The notes under the pieces: model-generated
Told to the model about the DNA's origin: nothing
The model's database searches: none
What the model saw: only the letters and a program-made list of their open reading frames with translations
Shown here: positions 31,037 to 42,465 of the stretch, piece by piece
Numbering within the stretch: position 1 is the first letter of the stretch
Layout of the letters: each line of letters starts with the position of its first letter
Assembly (NCBI GenBank): GCA_003427395.1
Contig: BFEA01000216.1
Span: forward strand, 1,536,084-1,592,950
Source: Chara braunii
Taxonomy: Eukaryota; Streptophyta; Charophyceae; Charales; Characeae
DNA: 56,867 nt
Direction of reading: 5' to 3'
Translations under genes and position numbers: made by a program

Positions 31037-33399
31037 ATGGGCCTGCCCCAGAAGAAGAGAAGGCAGGAGGACGAAGTCTTAGGTGTTATGGTGACAAAAA
31101 GGGAATTAGAAGTCGTTCTTGGAGCCAGCCTGCCTAGACGGAAAGAAGTGCGGAAGGAGTTACCGGAAATCGCACTCGAGATCCCCGACGAATTGCAACT
31201 CATCAAAGCTATCAGGTATCACAAAGTAGGGGTGGATCCGACGACACTGGCCAAATTTGAAGGAGAAGTACAAAAAGGGTGTTGTCTGAATGAGAAAATA
31301 GTCAGTATTCAACCACGGGTCGCGGAGGCAACAGGAGTAACCTCGACCGTTCATTTTTTAGGAGAAAAATCCTGGAAGGAAGTGTTCGAAAGTACAAGCC
31401 CGTAGGGAAGAAAGCAAAGATGGTCTCGATCCTGCTAGAGACATCTAAGGAAGAGGCTATGGAGAAGGAGGAGGAAGTCCTTCGAGTGATTCGAGCAAGG
31501 CGAGCGAGGGAAGGACATCGGATACCAGATAAGGTAGCTGATACAGTGAAGATAGGAGTAGAGGGATTCTTAACGGAATAAGAAACCCGCCTGATCAAAA
31601 GGACCTGCCAGGAGTTTCATCTGACTTTTGCCTTTAGTGATCACCAAAAGGGGCGGTTGGACGCGAAGCTAATTCCTCCGGTCAGAATCCACACGGTAGA
31701 GCATGAGTGCTGGAATGACAAGGGTCCGTCCTATGAATTTGGGATAGCAGAGGAAGTAACAGATCTTCTTCGAGCAAAGATGGACTCCTTCGTCACAGAG
31801 CCTACGGCATCATCGTACACGAACAGGTGGTTCGTCTTTCGAAAACCCAACAAGACGCTGAGATGGATTCAGGATCTGCAGAAGTTGAATGCAGTCTGAG
31901 ATGATGGTTCGCTACCTCAGACTGATTTATTAGCAGAATCCCACGCCGGCCGGAGCATTTACTCCTTGATAGATTTGTATTCAGGATATGACCAACTTCC
32001 ATTAGATGCTCGGGACAGACCGTACACCGCAATGCACACCCCCGTAGGTCAGTTGCAGATGTAGGTGACCCCTACGGGCTTTACGAACGCAGTAGCCGAA
32101 GCGCAAAGGAGAATGGTCGCCGTAGTCGGAGACATGTTTCCAGAGAAGTGTGAACCCTACATCGATGACAATCCGATCAAAGGCGCCCAAGAGAAGGACG
32201 AGACGGAAGTCCAGTCGGAAATCAGAAAATTTGTATGGGACCATCTACATGACATCAAGGACTTACTCCGACGATTCCTAGTATACAACATCACAACTAG
32301 CGGACCAAAGAGTATTCTAGCAGTACCAGAAGTAACCATACTAGGATTTCGTTGTGGCGCATACGGTAGGAAACCAGCCCCGGCTAAGACAGACAAGATA
32401 TCACCGTGGCCAACACCCCTGCGCACAACAACGGAGGTAAGAGCATTTTGGGGCGTGGTCGGCTTTTGAAGGATTTTCATTAAAAGTTTTGCCAAGATTG
32501 TTGAGCCTATCCGGGCCATGATCAGAGAAGAAGGGACCATGGATTGGACAGAGGAACGAGAAGGGGCCGTCCAAACCCTCAAGGACATGCCGACATTTGA
32601 GCAAGTCGCCTTGTCAGCACCCTGTTTTAATGACGAAGTGGGACGACCATTCATCGTCGAGACGAACGGAGGACCCTTGGCCGTAGGGGGCGTATTAATT
32701 CAAAGGGATGAGGAAGGAAAAAAGAGGCCAATCAGGTTCAAAAGTAGAACCCTGAACTCCGTAGAACGGAGGTACTCGCAGTTCAAAAAGGAGGTCTTAG
32801 AAATCTTGCATTGCCTCAAGACCTTCCAAGCCTACCTATTTGGGAGGCGGTTCATCCTAAGAATCGACCCAACGAATGTCGAGGGGGTTCTAAAGAATTA
32901 CAAGCCTATAGACCCGACGGTGGGGAGATGGGTAAGATTCATCTGACAGTTCGATTACAAAATCGAAAGAATTGCTGGACTCAGAAACAAGGCCGATGGG
33001 CTGGGTTGGGTCTGTATCACGCCTGAAGGCGTGGAAGACGCGGAGCCCATAAATGCGTCCCTTGAATACGAAGGAGGGACACTCGCAGTGGATAATAAAA
33101 AGATGGGCGAAGGATGCGCGTCGGGAAAATTGTTGATTTGGACCTTGGAAAAGAGTGCAGTGGTAGCAGAACTTGGAGAAGAGTCAATCACCACTCGAGG
33201 ACGCAAGGAGGAGAAGGATTCGTGGGGAGCGATAGTAGGACCGAAGGAGGAATTAATAGCAATGGCGGTTGAAGGAGGTCGGGAAGCCGTGATGAGCCTA
33301 GTGGAGTCTTGGGAACGAAAAGAGTTACAGTGGATGGTAAACCAGATGAAGGAGAGAAAGGACGAGGAGCAGGAAGGGAGGGAGTTTTTCTATGCTTAG
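31037..33399 (+). pseudogene. pol: B2 reverse transcriptase, RNase H and spacer
   Basis: The linker 31037-31405 shifts frame near 31385 to RKYKPVGKKAK, and one frame then carries LRWIQDLQKLN, SIYSLIDLYSGYDQLPLD, the catalytic YIDDNPIKG (near 32158), GPKS and VTILGFRCG. RNase H follows (VGGVLIQRDEEGKKRP, TLNSVERRYSQFKKE, NKADGL). The first RNase H catalytic Asp is Asn (AAC 32665-32667); B1 still has Asp. In-frame stops lie at 31579, 31897, 32062, 32467, 32944 and 33397. Those at 32467 and 32944 stand where B1 or D has Trp, 31897 where D has Arg, 33397 where B1 has Gln. The spacer 33031-33399 is shared with B1. Confidence 0.9.
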
Positions 33400-34460
33400 A
33401 TATACAAAGGGATTTTTCGGGAGATCGGATTGTTGTTGGTAAAAAATAGACAACCCATGGAAGTCAGCCTTAGAGCAAGGGAGGAGGTAAAAGGTACGTC
33501 CTTAGGAGTGGTCATCTGTTCAGAAGGGAGGAAGGTGTTACGCCTAGAAGAGTTATATGCGAAAGGTCTAGGCAGTTGGACGTGATCCAGGCAATGCACG
33601 ACGGACTGGCAGGGGGACATCGATCCTCCAAAGGGACCCTTGCTAAGATAACGCCTCTCTATTATTGGCCGGATATGGCAAGGATGATCGACTCATATTG
33701 TCAGACTTGTCTGATCTGTCAAGAACGGAGATCGACACTCGTTTTCGAGCCGCTTAGGCCAACACGGGTGCTGGGGTCGGAACATTTGGTCCACCTTGAC
33801 CTTGCAGTTATGTCTGTATCAACGGATGGGTACATGTATATCCTAGATGCGCGGGACAACTTGAGTGGGTTCGTGGAGGCGGTCGCTCTCAAGAAAAAGA
33901 CGGGAAAAAGCGTAGCAAATTGGATAGAGGACTTCTAAATGAGACATCCCTTCATCAGGAGGTTTATAGCAGACAATGAAACAAAATTTGTAAACCAAGA
34001 AGTGTTGGGAATGCTTAAGAGGGTCTGTGTGCCGATCAAACTTATCGAGTTGTATCACCTAGAAGCCAATGCACCTGTGGAAAGAGGGCACCGGACCTTA
34101 AAGAACACAATTGCAAAACTCGGCGGACAATCTGGGAAGTTGGCCTAAGTATCTTAAGCAGGCTGTCTTCTCGGAGAACATGACGCCCAAGAGGACGACG
34201 GGATGTATCCCAACGGAACTTTGGTACGGAAGAGAGATCGATTTTCCTGTGGAAACCTTGATACCAACCTGGAACAGGTTAGATGACGATCCGCATATGA
34301 CCACGGAAGAATTGATTGAGACAAGATGTCAACAAGTTCTTAGGAACGAGGGGGTCATGGAGGACATCGCCAATCGGGTACTAGACAACAGAATACAGGA
34401 CACGACAAGGTGATACCAGGTTAAGAATATCCGAAAGGAACCACTTCAGGTGGTAAGAAA
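33400..34460 (+). pseudogene. int: B2 integrase, C-terminally deleted
   Basis: After a frameshift near 33495 the frame has the zinc-binding region (HDGLAGGHRSSKGT, then CQTCLICQE), catalytic Asp in HLDLAV, Asp in FIADNETKF where B1 has NGTKF, and Glu in PVERGH. TAA at 33936-33938 replaces Tyr of FYLKHP in B1. A one-base shift near 34125 is followed by SWPKYLKQ, NMTPKRTTG, ELWYG and PTWNRLDDDP, a stretch B1 lacks. TGA at 34411-34413 replaces Trp. Shortly after RKEPLQV the GPF/Y-like C terminus of B1 is missing and the sequence joins the acidic ORF. Confidence 0.85.
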
Positions 34461-34478
34461 CTCAGCACTAGAAAACAA

Positions 34479-35234
34479 GTGTGTAGGGGACCCTCGCCTC
34501 TCAGAAAGGGGGAAGGGATATACATCTCACCAGGGAGTGAGAGCGAGGAAGAGAAAGCGGATATGGGAGAAAAGGCTCAGGCCTCGGACGAGGGAGGGGT
34601 CGAAAGATGCGAGCAGCATGAGCCTTGGCATGGGGAGAGCGAGGGGAGACACGACATGTACGACGGACGAGAAGACGGGGGAGAGAGAAAGGAAAGTCTG
34701 CATGAAGAGCGGAGCGGTCATGGCAATTGTGAAGGGAGATACCCGGACTTTGAAGAGGGATATGGAAGGAGGACAGAGATTCCCTATAACTTGGATCCGA
34801 AGAACTTCAGGGGTGGGTTCAGCCCCATACGGACGGAAGAAGATGCGGATGAGGAGGAGGAAGTACAAGAGGTCATAGAGATCAGCAGTGGCGATGAGAT
34901 GGATGAAATCTCAAGGCCTAGGGAAGAGAGGCGACCCCCGATATACCAACCGCACGAAGAAGCCTTCAGATGGGAAGATGAGTTTGGGCCAACGCCCAAT
35001 CATTGGTTTCAACAATGGCTCAATGTGATCAAGCATGATTGGATTATCAAGACCAGGGAACTCGCGGAGGCAGGGGTGGCGGCCACACCTTTGGATTTCT
35101 ACAGTGAGATGGAATTGCAATAAATTGCGAAGAGGAAAAGAAAAATCACGGCCTCCGGCCTGGGGGTTAAAAAGCCAACGGAAAAACAAGATGGGCAAGG
35201 GGTTGAGCAAGATGAGACACGTTACAACAATAGG
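34479..35234 (+). pseudogene. B2 post-integrase acidic ORF
   Basis: The open frame to 35123 continues after TAA to about 35234. Order: CRGPSPLRKGEGIYIS, a Glu/Lys-rich stretch, DEEEEVQEVIEISSGDE (VIEI at 34872-34883), DEISRP, then WFQQWLNVIKHDWII and AGVAATPLDFY, then a basic end. The same pieces occur in B1 at 14014-15069. I do not recognise a family. It could be the extended C-terminal tail of the integrase polyprotein or a separate protein. The VIEISSGDE motif looks like a SUMO-interacting motif, which is an inference from a short pattern. Confidence 0.6.
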
Positions 35235-35688
35235 GATTAGATGTTGTTAGTGTTGAACAAGAATTATGTTTTTTTTCGTTTGCAAACATTGGAACGACAG
35301 GATGTGTATAGTATGAGCAAGCTTGCTAAGGATGAATGATGAGAGGACTAGCTAAGACCGTGCCAAGATGAGTCAGAAGATAGCGTTTTTGACGCTACTT
35401 CCTGGATGAGCTACTTTCGAAGGAGTATATGCAAGACAATGACACGGGGTATGGGATGAGACTGGTTAGGAAGAGTGGATTATGAGATTTGGATGGAATA
35501 AGGATTGTGCCTTTAAGAAGAAACTGTGAGTGCAGCTTGATGAGCAAAACAAGGCATTGAATGTTGGTCGAATACGAGAGAGGTTAGGGAACCTATGGGT
35601 TAAGGGGTGTGAAGAACACTCCTTCCTTAGGAACCTAATCCAACTGAGTTATGAATGAGTCTGAAAATAGCCAAGAGCTGAGAAACCA
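35235..35688. other. B2 3' untranslated stretch
   Basis: No coding or repeats seen. It ends in the purine-rich run before the LTR. Confidence 0.5.
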
Positions 35689-35710
35689 AAAAAAGTGAAA
35701 ATAGAGGGGG
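35689..35710 (+). promoter_or_regulatory. B2 polypurine tract
   Basis: AAAAAAAGTGAAAATAGAGG plus GGG directly precedes TG at 35711. This is the plus-strand primer site expected just upstream of a 3' LTR. B1 has a purine-rich counterpart on the minus strand at about 13623-13635. Confidence 0.65.
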
Positions 35711-37213
35711 TGCCCTGGTCTTTTGCTATGGTTGAACGACCGGGTGGACCAGTGCTGCTTGGGGTTGTGGGCCTCAATTCGAGCAACTAGACGCTAAGTC
35801 GGATGTTTGCATAAACAGTAGATGATATTGAGAAATTGACAAATGAAACCACACGCATAAAATTGCAAGAGATGGCCACCTTCTAACCCCCGAGACAGAA
35901 ATGGGATCCGTGTTCTCGAGGCCCACCCCCTCGAGCGCTAACATTGAGAATGGAAAGGAATGACCCTAACCATGTTGTACGACTTGAGAATGAAAAGGAA
36001 TGACCCTGACCAGGTTGTTCGACTTGAGAATGGAAAGGAATGACCCTTACCAGGCTGTTCGACTTGAGAATGGAAAGGAATGACCCTAACCAGGTTGTTC
36101 AACTTGAGAATGGAAAGGAATGACCCTAACCAGCTTGTTCGACTTGAGAATGGAAAGGAATGATCCTAACCAGACTGTTCGATTTGAGAATGGAAAAGAA
36201 TGACCCTAACCAGGTTGTTCGGAATTGGCCCCTTACAAGGGTCATTTCTTTTGAAATAGGCACTGGGGTCCCCTGCATGACTGATTGAGAAAGGATTGAT
36301 TGACAATGAGATAAAATGAGCAATAGGAAAAGTCGGTGGGTCAGCCACTGAAATAGCCATGAGAATGGACGAGAGAGATTGATGCCTTGAAAAAAAAAGG
36401 GCAGGATAAAGAAGACGAAACCTTAAGTCGAGAATGGCATAGACCATTGGGACGGTCATAAGGAATGGACATTGGGGAATGTGAAAGTTGAGGATTGAAG
36501 GTGGGTCGAAGGGTCGGCCTTGAAAAATGGCTATTGAAAAAGCGACCACCAGACTGATCACAAGGGGTGACCTTGTTGATGAGAAGCTATTGGACCAGCC
36601 ATGAGAATCAGTCATGAGAAAGAACTGAAAACAACATTGGATTGAGTGTTTGAGGATTGGATATTGCATTGCATAGTTAGGGAACCCTAGGCAATTTGAG
36701 GAAAGGTCGTCGGGCCGACTATGAAAATAGCAAGAGATTGAGTTTTTTCTTCTTTTTAGTCTCAGGTCTCAACATGAGGGGGATAGCGATGCATGCACCA
36801 CGATCCCAGGACCTCTACCCGTCAAGGGAAAAGTCTCAGCGTGACATATTCCTCATAAGGAAGGATAAGGGTTAAAGGACCAAGGCATCGTTCTCTTTGA
36901 TCGATGCTCGCCGTTCGGAACTACCTCCGACAACGAGCTCTAGCCGGAGAGTTCAAACTGCGCCTCGTATTAAGAACCTAAACGTCAAGGGCGTGGAGCC
37001 AAACGGGCGAGAGAGTCATTTTTTTTTCTAAGTCTCATTTTTTCTCCCCAACCACACGCCATACCGTAGAGGGGTGGCGTGGCCATTTGGGATGGACCAA
37101 GACTGCTCGCATTAAGTTGAGCGGCACTGTCCAAAGGGAGGGGTCGGGCGGGATACCAGGTGGAAGCCGCAACCACCACAGGTCGAGTGACACCGCCCTG
37201 TCGGATCATTGCA
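35711..37213 (+). repeat. B2 3' LTR
   Basis: It starts TGCCCTGG after the polypurine tract and ends near ATTGCA, where similarity to B1 (12608) stops, giving TGC...GCA ends. It carries a ~43-bp minisatellite at 35940-36230. A conserved stretch with ACCACACGCCATACCGTAG near 37051 is shared with B1. Length 1503 bp against 1015 bp in B1. Confidence 0.65.
35940..36230. repeat. ~43-bp minisatellite in B2 LTR
   Basis: Seven copies of GAGAATGGAAAGGAATGACC with TAACCAGGTTGTTCGACTT vary by a few bases. B1 has only three or four copies (13255-13390), so the array has changed in number since the two LTRs separated. Confidence 0.9.
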
Positions 37214-37670
37214 ACCGTTCCAGGACTAACCACGAGGTCTTCGTAACTGCACTCACAGACTTATAAAGAGACGCAACTCTCTTGAAAGGAAGAGGCCGGA
37301 TCCAAGAAAATACCACTTGGGAGGAATGATTCGCGAGGGGGCCACTTATGGTATGATGGAGTCCTGGGAGGCGTGGATTGGACCCGCCTAACAGATGCGA
37401 GGAGACACCTCAATGATGATGTCTATCTCCATAGAAGTGGCCGTCGGACTAGAGTAGGGGATGAGGTGAGTTATCAGCGGGGGAGGACTGATCACCCTTT
37501 CTTTTTGAGGCTGATGGGCCGGCATCCGTCTACTCAGTTGGCAGGGCAAGGTCTGCGTACCTCCAAGTGAGAACCAGTCGTGCAATGGGGACATCACATT
37601 TTGAGTGGGGCGAAGGTGTGCCATCTACCGATGACAAAGCGGACAATAAGATAAGGTTGTCATGACTTCG
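37214..37670. other. A2 interior right of B2, no gene seen
   Basis: No supported ORF or RNA. It is likely the right-hand interior of A2. Confidence 0.45.
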
Positions 37671-38125
37671 AGAATGCATGTGTAATTGACTTTGCGTGGG
37701 CTTGAGAAAGGGTCTGGCAAGATGTCCAGAAAAGAAAGGCATGTGTAATTGACTTTGCGCGGGCTTGAGAAAGGTCTGGCAAGATGTCCAGAAGAGAAAG
37801 GCATGTGTAATTGACTTCGCGTGAGCTTTAGAAAAACCTGGCACGATGTCCAGAAGAGAGATGAATGAGTAATTGACTTTGCATGGGCTTCAGAAAGGGT
37901 CTGGCAACATGTCCAGAAGAGAAAAGCATGTGTAATTGACTCTGCGTGGGCTTGAGAAAGGTCTGACAAGATGTCCAGAAGAGAAAGGCATGTGTAATTG
38001 ACTTTGTGTGGACTTGAGAAAGGGTCTGGCAAGATGTCCAGAAAAGAAATGCATGTGTAATTGACTTTATGTGGGCTTGAGAAAGGCCTGGCAGAATGTC
38101 AAAAAAAAAACATGCATATGAAATG
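37671..38125. repeat. ~62-bp minisatellite
   Basis: Seven copies contain CATGTGTAATTGACTTTGCG, GGGCTTGAGAAAGG and TCTGGCAAGATGTCCAGAA. The minus-strand open frames here are only the repeat read through (HMPFFSGH-type peptides) and are not genes. Confidence 0.9.
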
Positions 38126-38454
38126 GACTGAGTAATGCGCATGTAAAATTAATTGAGCTTGGGTGCAAGAAAGGTCGAATGAGGGAGACATGCATGAGAA
38201 AAATGCAGGGCTAGAGAAAAGTCGGGCAGAATGACCCGGAAGAAATATGTGTGAATTTGGCTAAGCCTGAGATTGAGAAAATAATGACGGGAGACATGGA
38301 TTGCGCAAGCCAAAGAACCAAGTAGAAGAAGGCTTTGAGGGCAATAGGGGCCGAAAAAAGGGACTTGGTTGGCACGGGAGGGAAGGAGGATCAGCCAAAG
38401 ACCGTTTGGGATGGTAAGGCTCGGGGGAGAAGCAGGGGAGGAGATATGAGAAAA

Positions 38455-38640
38455 GGGGTCTGATGTTCTAAGAGTGGTGAATGAGCCGAAAGGGGTCTGA
38501 TATTCTAAGAGTGATGAATGAGACGAAATGGGTCTAATGTTCTAAGAGTGATGAATGAGACGAAAAGGGTCTGATGTTCTAAGAATGATGAATGATATGA
38601 AAGGGGTCTAATGTTCTAAGAAGTGATGAATGAGACATGA
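38455..38640. repeat. ~37-bp minisatellite resembling the stem-loop loops
   Basis: Five copies of GGTCTGATGTTCTAAGAGTG plus ATGAATGAGACGAAA. Several copies can pair GTCT with AGAC around the shared part. GTTCTAAGA..TGAATG is close to GTTTCTAAGATGAATG of the array at 9313-10220. Confidence 0.8.
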
Positions 38641-38839
38641 GAAGCCTGAAAGACAAAGAAAGCTTGACCCTACACACCTCTCCCCGCTTCAAGGCCGGAA
38701 ACTAAAAAAAACCCGAGAAAGGAGCAAGAAAACACAAAACGGACCCTTACAAACTAACCACGTATGACATCCCGTTCTCCTCTCTGTCTATCCCTCCAAA
38801 CCTTACTGACAAGAGATTGGTGTGCGATGAGGACATCGT

Positions 38840-38857
38840 GAATGAATGGGGGGAATG
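38840..38857 (+). promoter_or_regulatory. A2 polypurine tract
   Basis: GAATGAATGGGGGGAATG lies directly before TGTCGGGACTGG at 38858, the start shared with 18185. This identifies 38858 as a 3' LTR start and 18185 as the 5' LTR start. Confidence 0.75.
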
Positions 38858-41800
38858 TGTCGGGACTGGTGGGTCCCGAATAACATCCCGTCACTCGAGA
38901 GACTGTGTATAGCCAGATTGTGCACGACAAAGAAATCTGGAGTAAGGAGGTAAGATAGAGAAAAGACAAAGGACTAGGCCATCAGAAGGAATGATGCCCT
39001 GGGTTGGGAACCGTCGGAGAAAGAACCAGTGACGACAAGCAGCGCAAGGACAGGGGCACATGGAACCTACCATGAGGCCAGGAGGGCCATTGGAATTCAG
39101 CAAGACTAAGGCCAAGGGACCATTGACCCGGAGAACACGGCACGACATCGACAAAAGAATGAGGAAGTCAAGAGGTGGACGGCCCCGAAGGTCGTGGGAC
39201 GCTAGAGAATAAGGGTCCGACATGGGGGTCACCTACGACAATTAACGGGAGCCGCGGGATGGAGGCCCCACGGCCGGAGAAAAATAGCGCATGCAAAACC
39301 CAAGAAAAAGCAAGAGAGAGGGACCACCATAGGGCGGTGGACGCCCAAAGAACGTGGGACACCCTGAGGAAAGGCAATGGGGACCACGCGAGACTAAGTG
39401 AAAATAATGGTATCCGGGACAAAATATGTCGGGGACCACCGGCGGGACTAAGTGTCGGGGACCACCGGCGGGACTAAGTGTCGGGGGCCACCGACGGGAC
39501 TAAGTGTCGGGGACCACCGGCGGGACTAAGTGTCGGGGACCACCGGCGGGACTAAGTGTCGGGGGCCACCGACGGGACTAAGTGTCGGGGAGCACCGGCG
39601 GGACTAAGTGTCGGGGACCGCCGGCGGGACTAAGTGTCGGGGACCATCGACGGGAAAGTGGCGGGGACATATGAAGGTCTCAAGAGGAAACAGCGGCACC
39701 ACATGAAGGAAAAATAATTAAGACAAGGTGCACCGTCATGATCGAGATCATTACGACCAAAAATATTAGTACCGCTAGTGCTAGCGGTAGCAAACGGGAA
39801 GACCGAAAGGAAAAAAAAAAAGTAAAGAAACTTGAAGTGAGAGGCATAAGAGTAATCCGAAAAATCTCGGATCAGCCTCCCTCAAGAAAATGGAGTCAAA
39901 AGAGATCCAATGAGAAAAATAGGCCTCCGGGAGAAAATCGGAGTAGGAGGGGCCACTATGGGGTAAAAATAGAGGAAAGAGGGAGCTCCCATGGACATGA
40001 AAAGACCATTATTGCAGTCCAAGAAATAACGGACTGCACCTTGGGCATAGGAAGGGCCAAAACTAAGAGGAAGGGGCTAGAAAAGGGCCTTAACGGCCAC
40101 TTGACACTTGGCATGCTAGAAAAAAAGAAAGAAAAGAAAAGAAAATATGAAAAAATGAGACAAAAATAGTGAGACGGAGTGAGTGAGTTGGCCGTCAGTA
40201 GGGACTGCCACAAGTAGGGACTGGCAGGTCCCTACTGTCCAAGAAAGGAGGAATAAGAAAAGAAAAGAAAAAAGAGAAGAAAAGAAAACAGAAAAATGCC
40301 TTAACGGTAAAAAACGGTCACTTGGGGAGATACATCCGTGACCAGATTCGTTATGGAATATGGCGGTTGCAAAGGACCTTGATTTTCCTTTGATTTTGCA
40401 GAGAAAATCAAAGAAAATCAAGGCCTCATGCAACCGAAATAAAACGGGTTACATGGGGGAGGAAGAACGCATGTTTTATGTGCATCCGGAGCCAAAATTG
40501 AGTCCGGATGCACTTGGGAGTTGGCCGTTTCTTTTTCTTTCGAGTAAGGGCTAGTTGTGGGGCATTGGGGCTAGGGAATTGACCCCTATTGCAGTCAGAG
40601 TGGCAACGGACTGCATGGGGATGGGAGAACACATGTTTTAGGTGCGTCCGGAGCCAATACTGAGTCCGAATGTACTTGGAAATTAAACGCTTTATTTTCT
40701 TTTAGCATGGTGCAACTTGTAGGGTTGTGAGACTAGGAAAATGACCATGATTGGAGCCCGAGAAATAGCGGACTGCATGGGGATACCTAGTCTAAAGGAA
40801 AATGAGCCACGACAAGCCTAAAAGAGCTAGAAAGGAGTAATTTTGGCATGGGGCAAGTAGCGACGGTAAACGGCAACCGTGAGATAAGATATCACGGTTA
40901 AGAGAAATCGGCACACATGTGGCACGTAAGGGAGAGATGTTGGGACCACCAAGGGCAAGGGGGTCCAAAAATAAAAATGGGACACCATCCGGAATGTTGT
41001 CGGGGACAAAGTGGACCCCAATAATAAAAGTCGAAAAACAGGAGACGCGCTGACGGGACTACCTGCGGGACAAGAAAATGGGACTAGTACGGAGGAAAAT
41101 GGTGGGGACTTGAGATGTCCAAAGGGAACCATGGACCAACACAAGAAATAATTGCGCAAGCAAACGACACCATCGAGAGCAAGGATCTATACGGTGGAAA
41201 ATATTAGCACCACTAGTGCAAACACTAGTGGGGACAATAGGGAGAGTCATGAGAAAGAAAATAGTGAAATAATAGTGTTGGGAGGGCTGTCCAACAGTCC
41301 GAGATAGCTCAGACTAGCTAGGCATGAGAAAATAGAGCATCAAGAGGCTCAACATGAGAAAAAGGTTGTCCGAAGAAAATCAGAGCAAAGGGGGCTCAAA
41401 ATTAGGACTGAGAGAAAATGGAGGGAGAATGAGACAAAAGGGGAGAAAAGAGTGGAGGAGAGTGTGCTGGCCTATTGGGACCTGCACAGTGGGGAATGGC
41501 AGGTCCCAACTGTGACCTCATCCTCCTTAGAATGAGGGAGGTCAATCCGGATTGCAGAGATATGACCCTTGGGCCATATCTCTACTAAATCTGAATTAAA
41601 AATAAAAAAATAAAAGAAAATGCAAAAGAGAGATGACCGTTTTTTTTGTGGAGCATGGATCTAAAATCAGACCTCATGGTAGAGAGGAACCAGCCGTTTT
41701 TTGTGGGCCAGCTAAAAAAGGCTAGCTCCAGCATGAGGTGGCAGCCCAAAATGGAAAGAAACAAAAGAGGGAAAGAGACAAAATTGTGCATTTGGCCAAA

Positions 41801-41933
41801 AAGAGACCTAGATGCATCAAAAATTGAAAAAGTAGACTTAGGGGCTCAAATTTGAAGCAAGGGCTACTTGGGGGTGGCATGGAATATTGTTCATCTTGGA
41901 TCTCAGCCAGATCCAAGGCTGAAAATGCACCGC
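38858..41933 (+). mobile_element. A2 3' LTR, truncated
   Basis: It is closely similar to 18185-21530 from the first base, including the 26-bp minisatellite (39428-39655), the TCCGGAGCCAAAATTGAGTC motif near 40485 and AGATCTCAGCCAGAT-like text near 41900. Similarity stops after AATGCACCGC at 41933, where TGTCGCGCC begins, so the last 1.8 kb is missing. The cut fits insertion of D, with the remainder beyond this window. The LTRs differ by substitutions and several indels, so the insertion is not recent. Confidence 0.85.
39428..39655. repeat. 26-bp minisatellite in A2 3' LTR
   Basis: About eight or nine copies of GTCGGGGACCACCGGCGGGA plus CTAAGT, fully resolved here, unlike the gapped counterpart in the 5' LTR. 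Confidence 0.92.
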
Positions 41934-41956
41934 TGTCGCGCCCCCACTGCTTCAAG

Positions 41957-42048
41957 GGTCCGGTGAGATATCCTTCCCCGGACCGAGCTCAGTGGGTTGG
42001 AGGACTGGCAGACTGTCACGCAGGAGTTTTTGATAGGTATAAAAATAG
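41957..42048 (+). promoter_or_regulatory. Hairpin and TATA-like box near the 41934 boundary
   Basis: GGTCCGG (41957-41963) pairs with CCGGACC (41978-41984). TATAAAAATAG at 42038-42048 is a near-consensus TATA box about 105 bp inside the boundary, on the plus strand. It would fit a plus-strand LTR promoter; the D element reads on the other strand. Confidence 0.45.
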
Positions 42049-42465
42049 AGGTGTGTTCAGAGGCAGTCTATGTCACACTTAGTCATACAGTGGAGTAGTC
42101 AGGGTTATCCCTCCTGCCAACGGCGACACGGCTCAGAGTGAGGCGTTCGGGTTTATCGCCTGCACCTGACCCCGTTTAAAGGATAGACCCAAGGTCATCA
42201 AAGTCCCTATCATTAAGGAGTCCTTCAAGCTGCCTTGAGTGTAACCTGTGTAAAATAAGGAGGAAAATAACATACATACATTCATCATAGAATAATTGTC
42301 ACTGACAAGATGAGAAGACCAGAAACCAGACTCTGCAAGAGCATGACCAGAGAAATGAGACTGAAGAGTAGTACACAGTGTATGCAGGGAGCAGTCATCG
42401 GAGGGCTGCAGTCACTAATAAATAATAATATTGTCATACATCATAGTGACTGAAAAGAGAGAACC

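Larger units (their letters stand above)
28101..37213 (+). mobile_element. B2: Ty3/Gypsy element, plus strand
   Basis: Order: gag with CCHC knuckle, protease, RT, RNase H, integrase, acidic ORF, polypurine tract, LTR. Protease-RT-RNase H-integrase is the Ty3/Gypsy order. Its 3' part is collinear with B1 on the opposite strand. At least nine in-frame stops and several frameshifts show it is inactive. No 5' LTR was found. It lies inside the A2 interior. Confidence 0.9.

Noticed and set aside
37530-38142. Minus-strand ORFs of 104-135 codons with repeated peptides
   Set aside because: They are the 62-bp minisatellite read in frame; no composition or domain suggests a protein.
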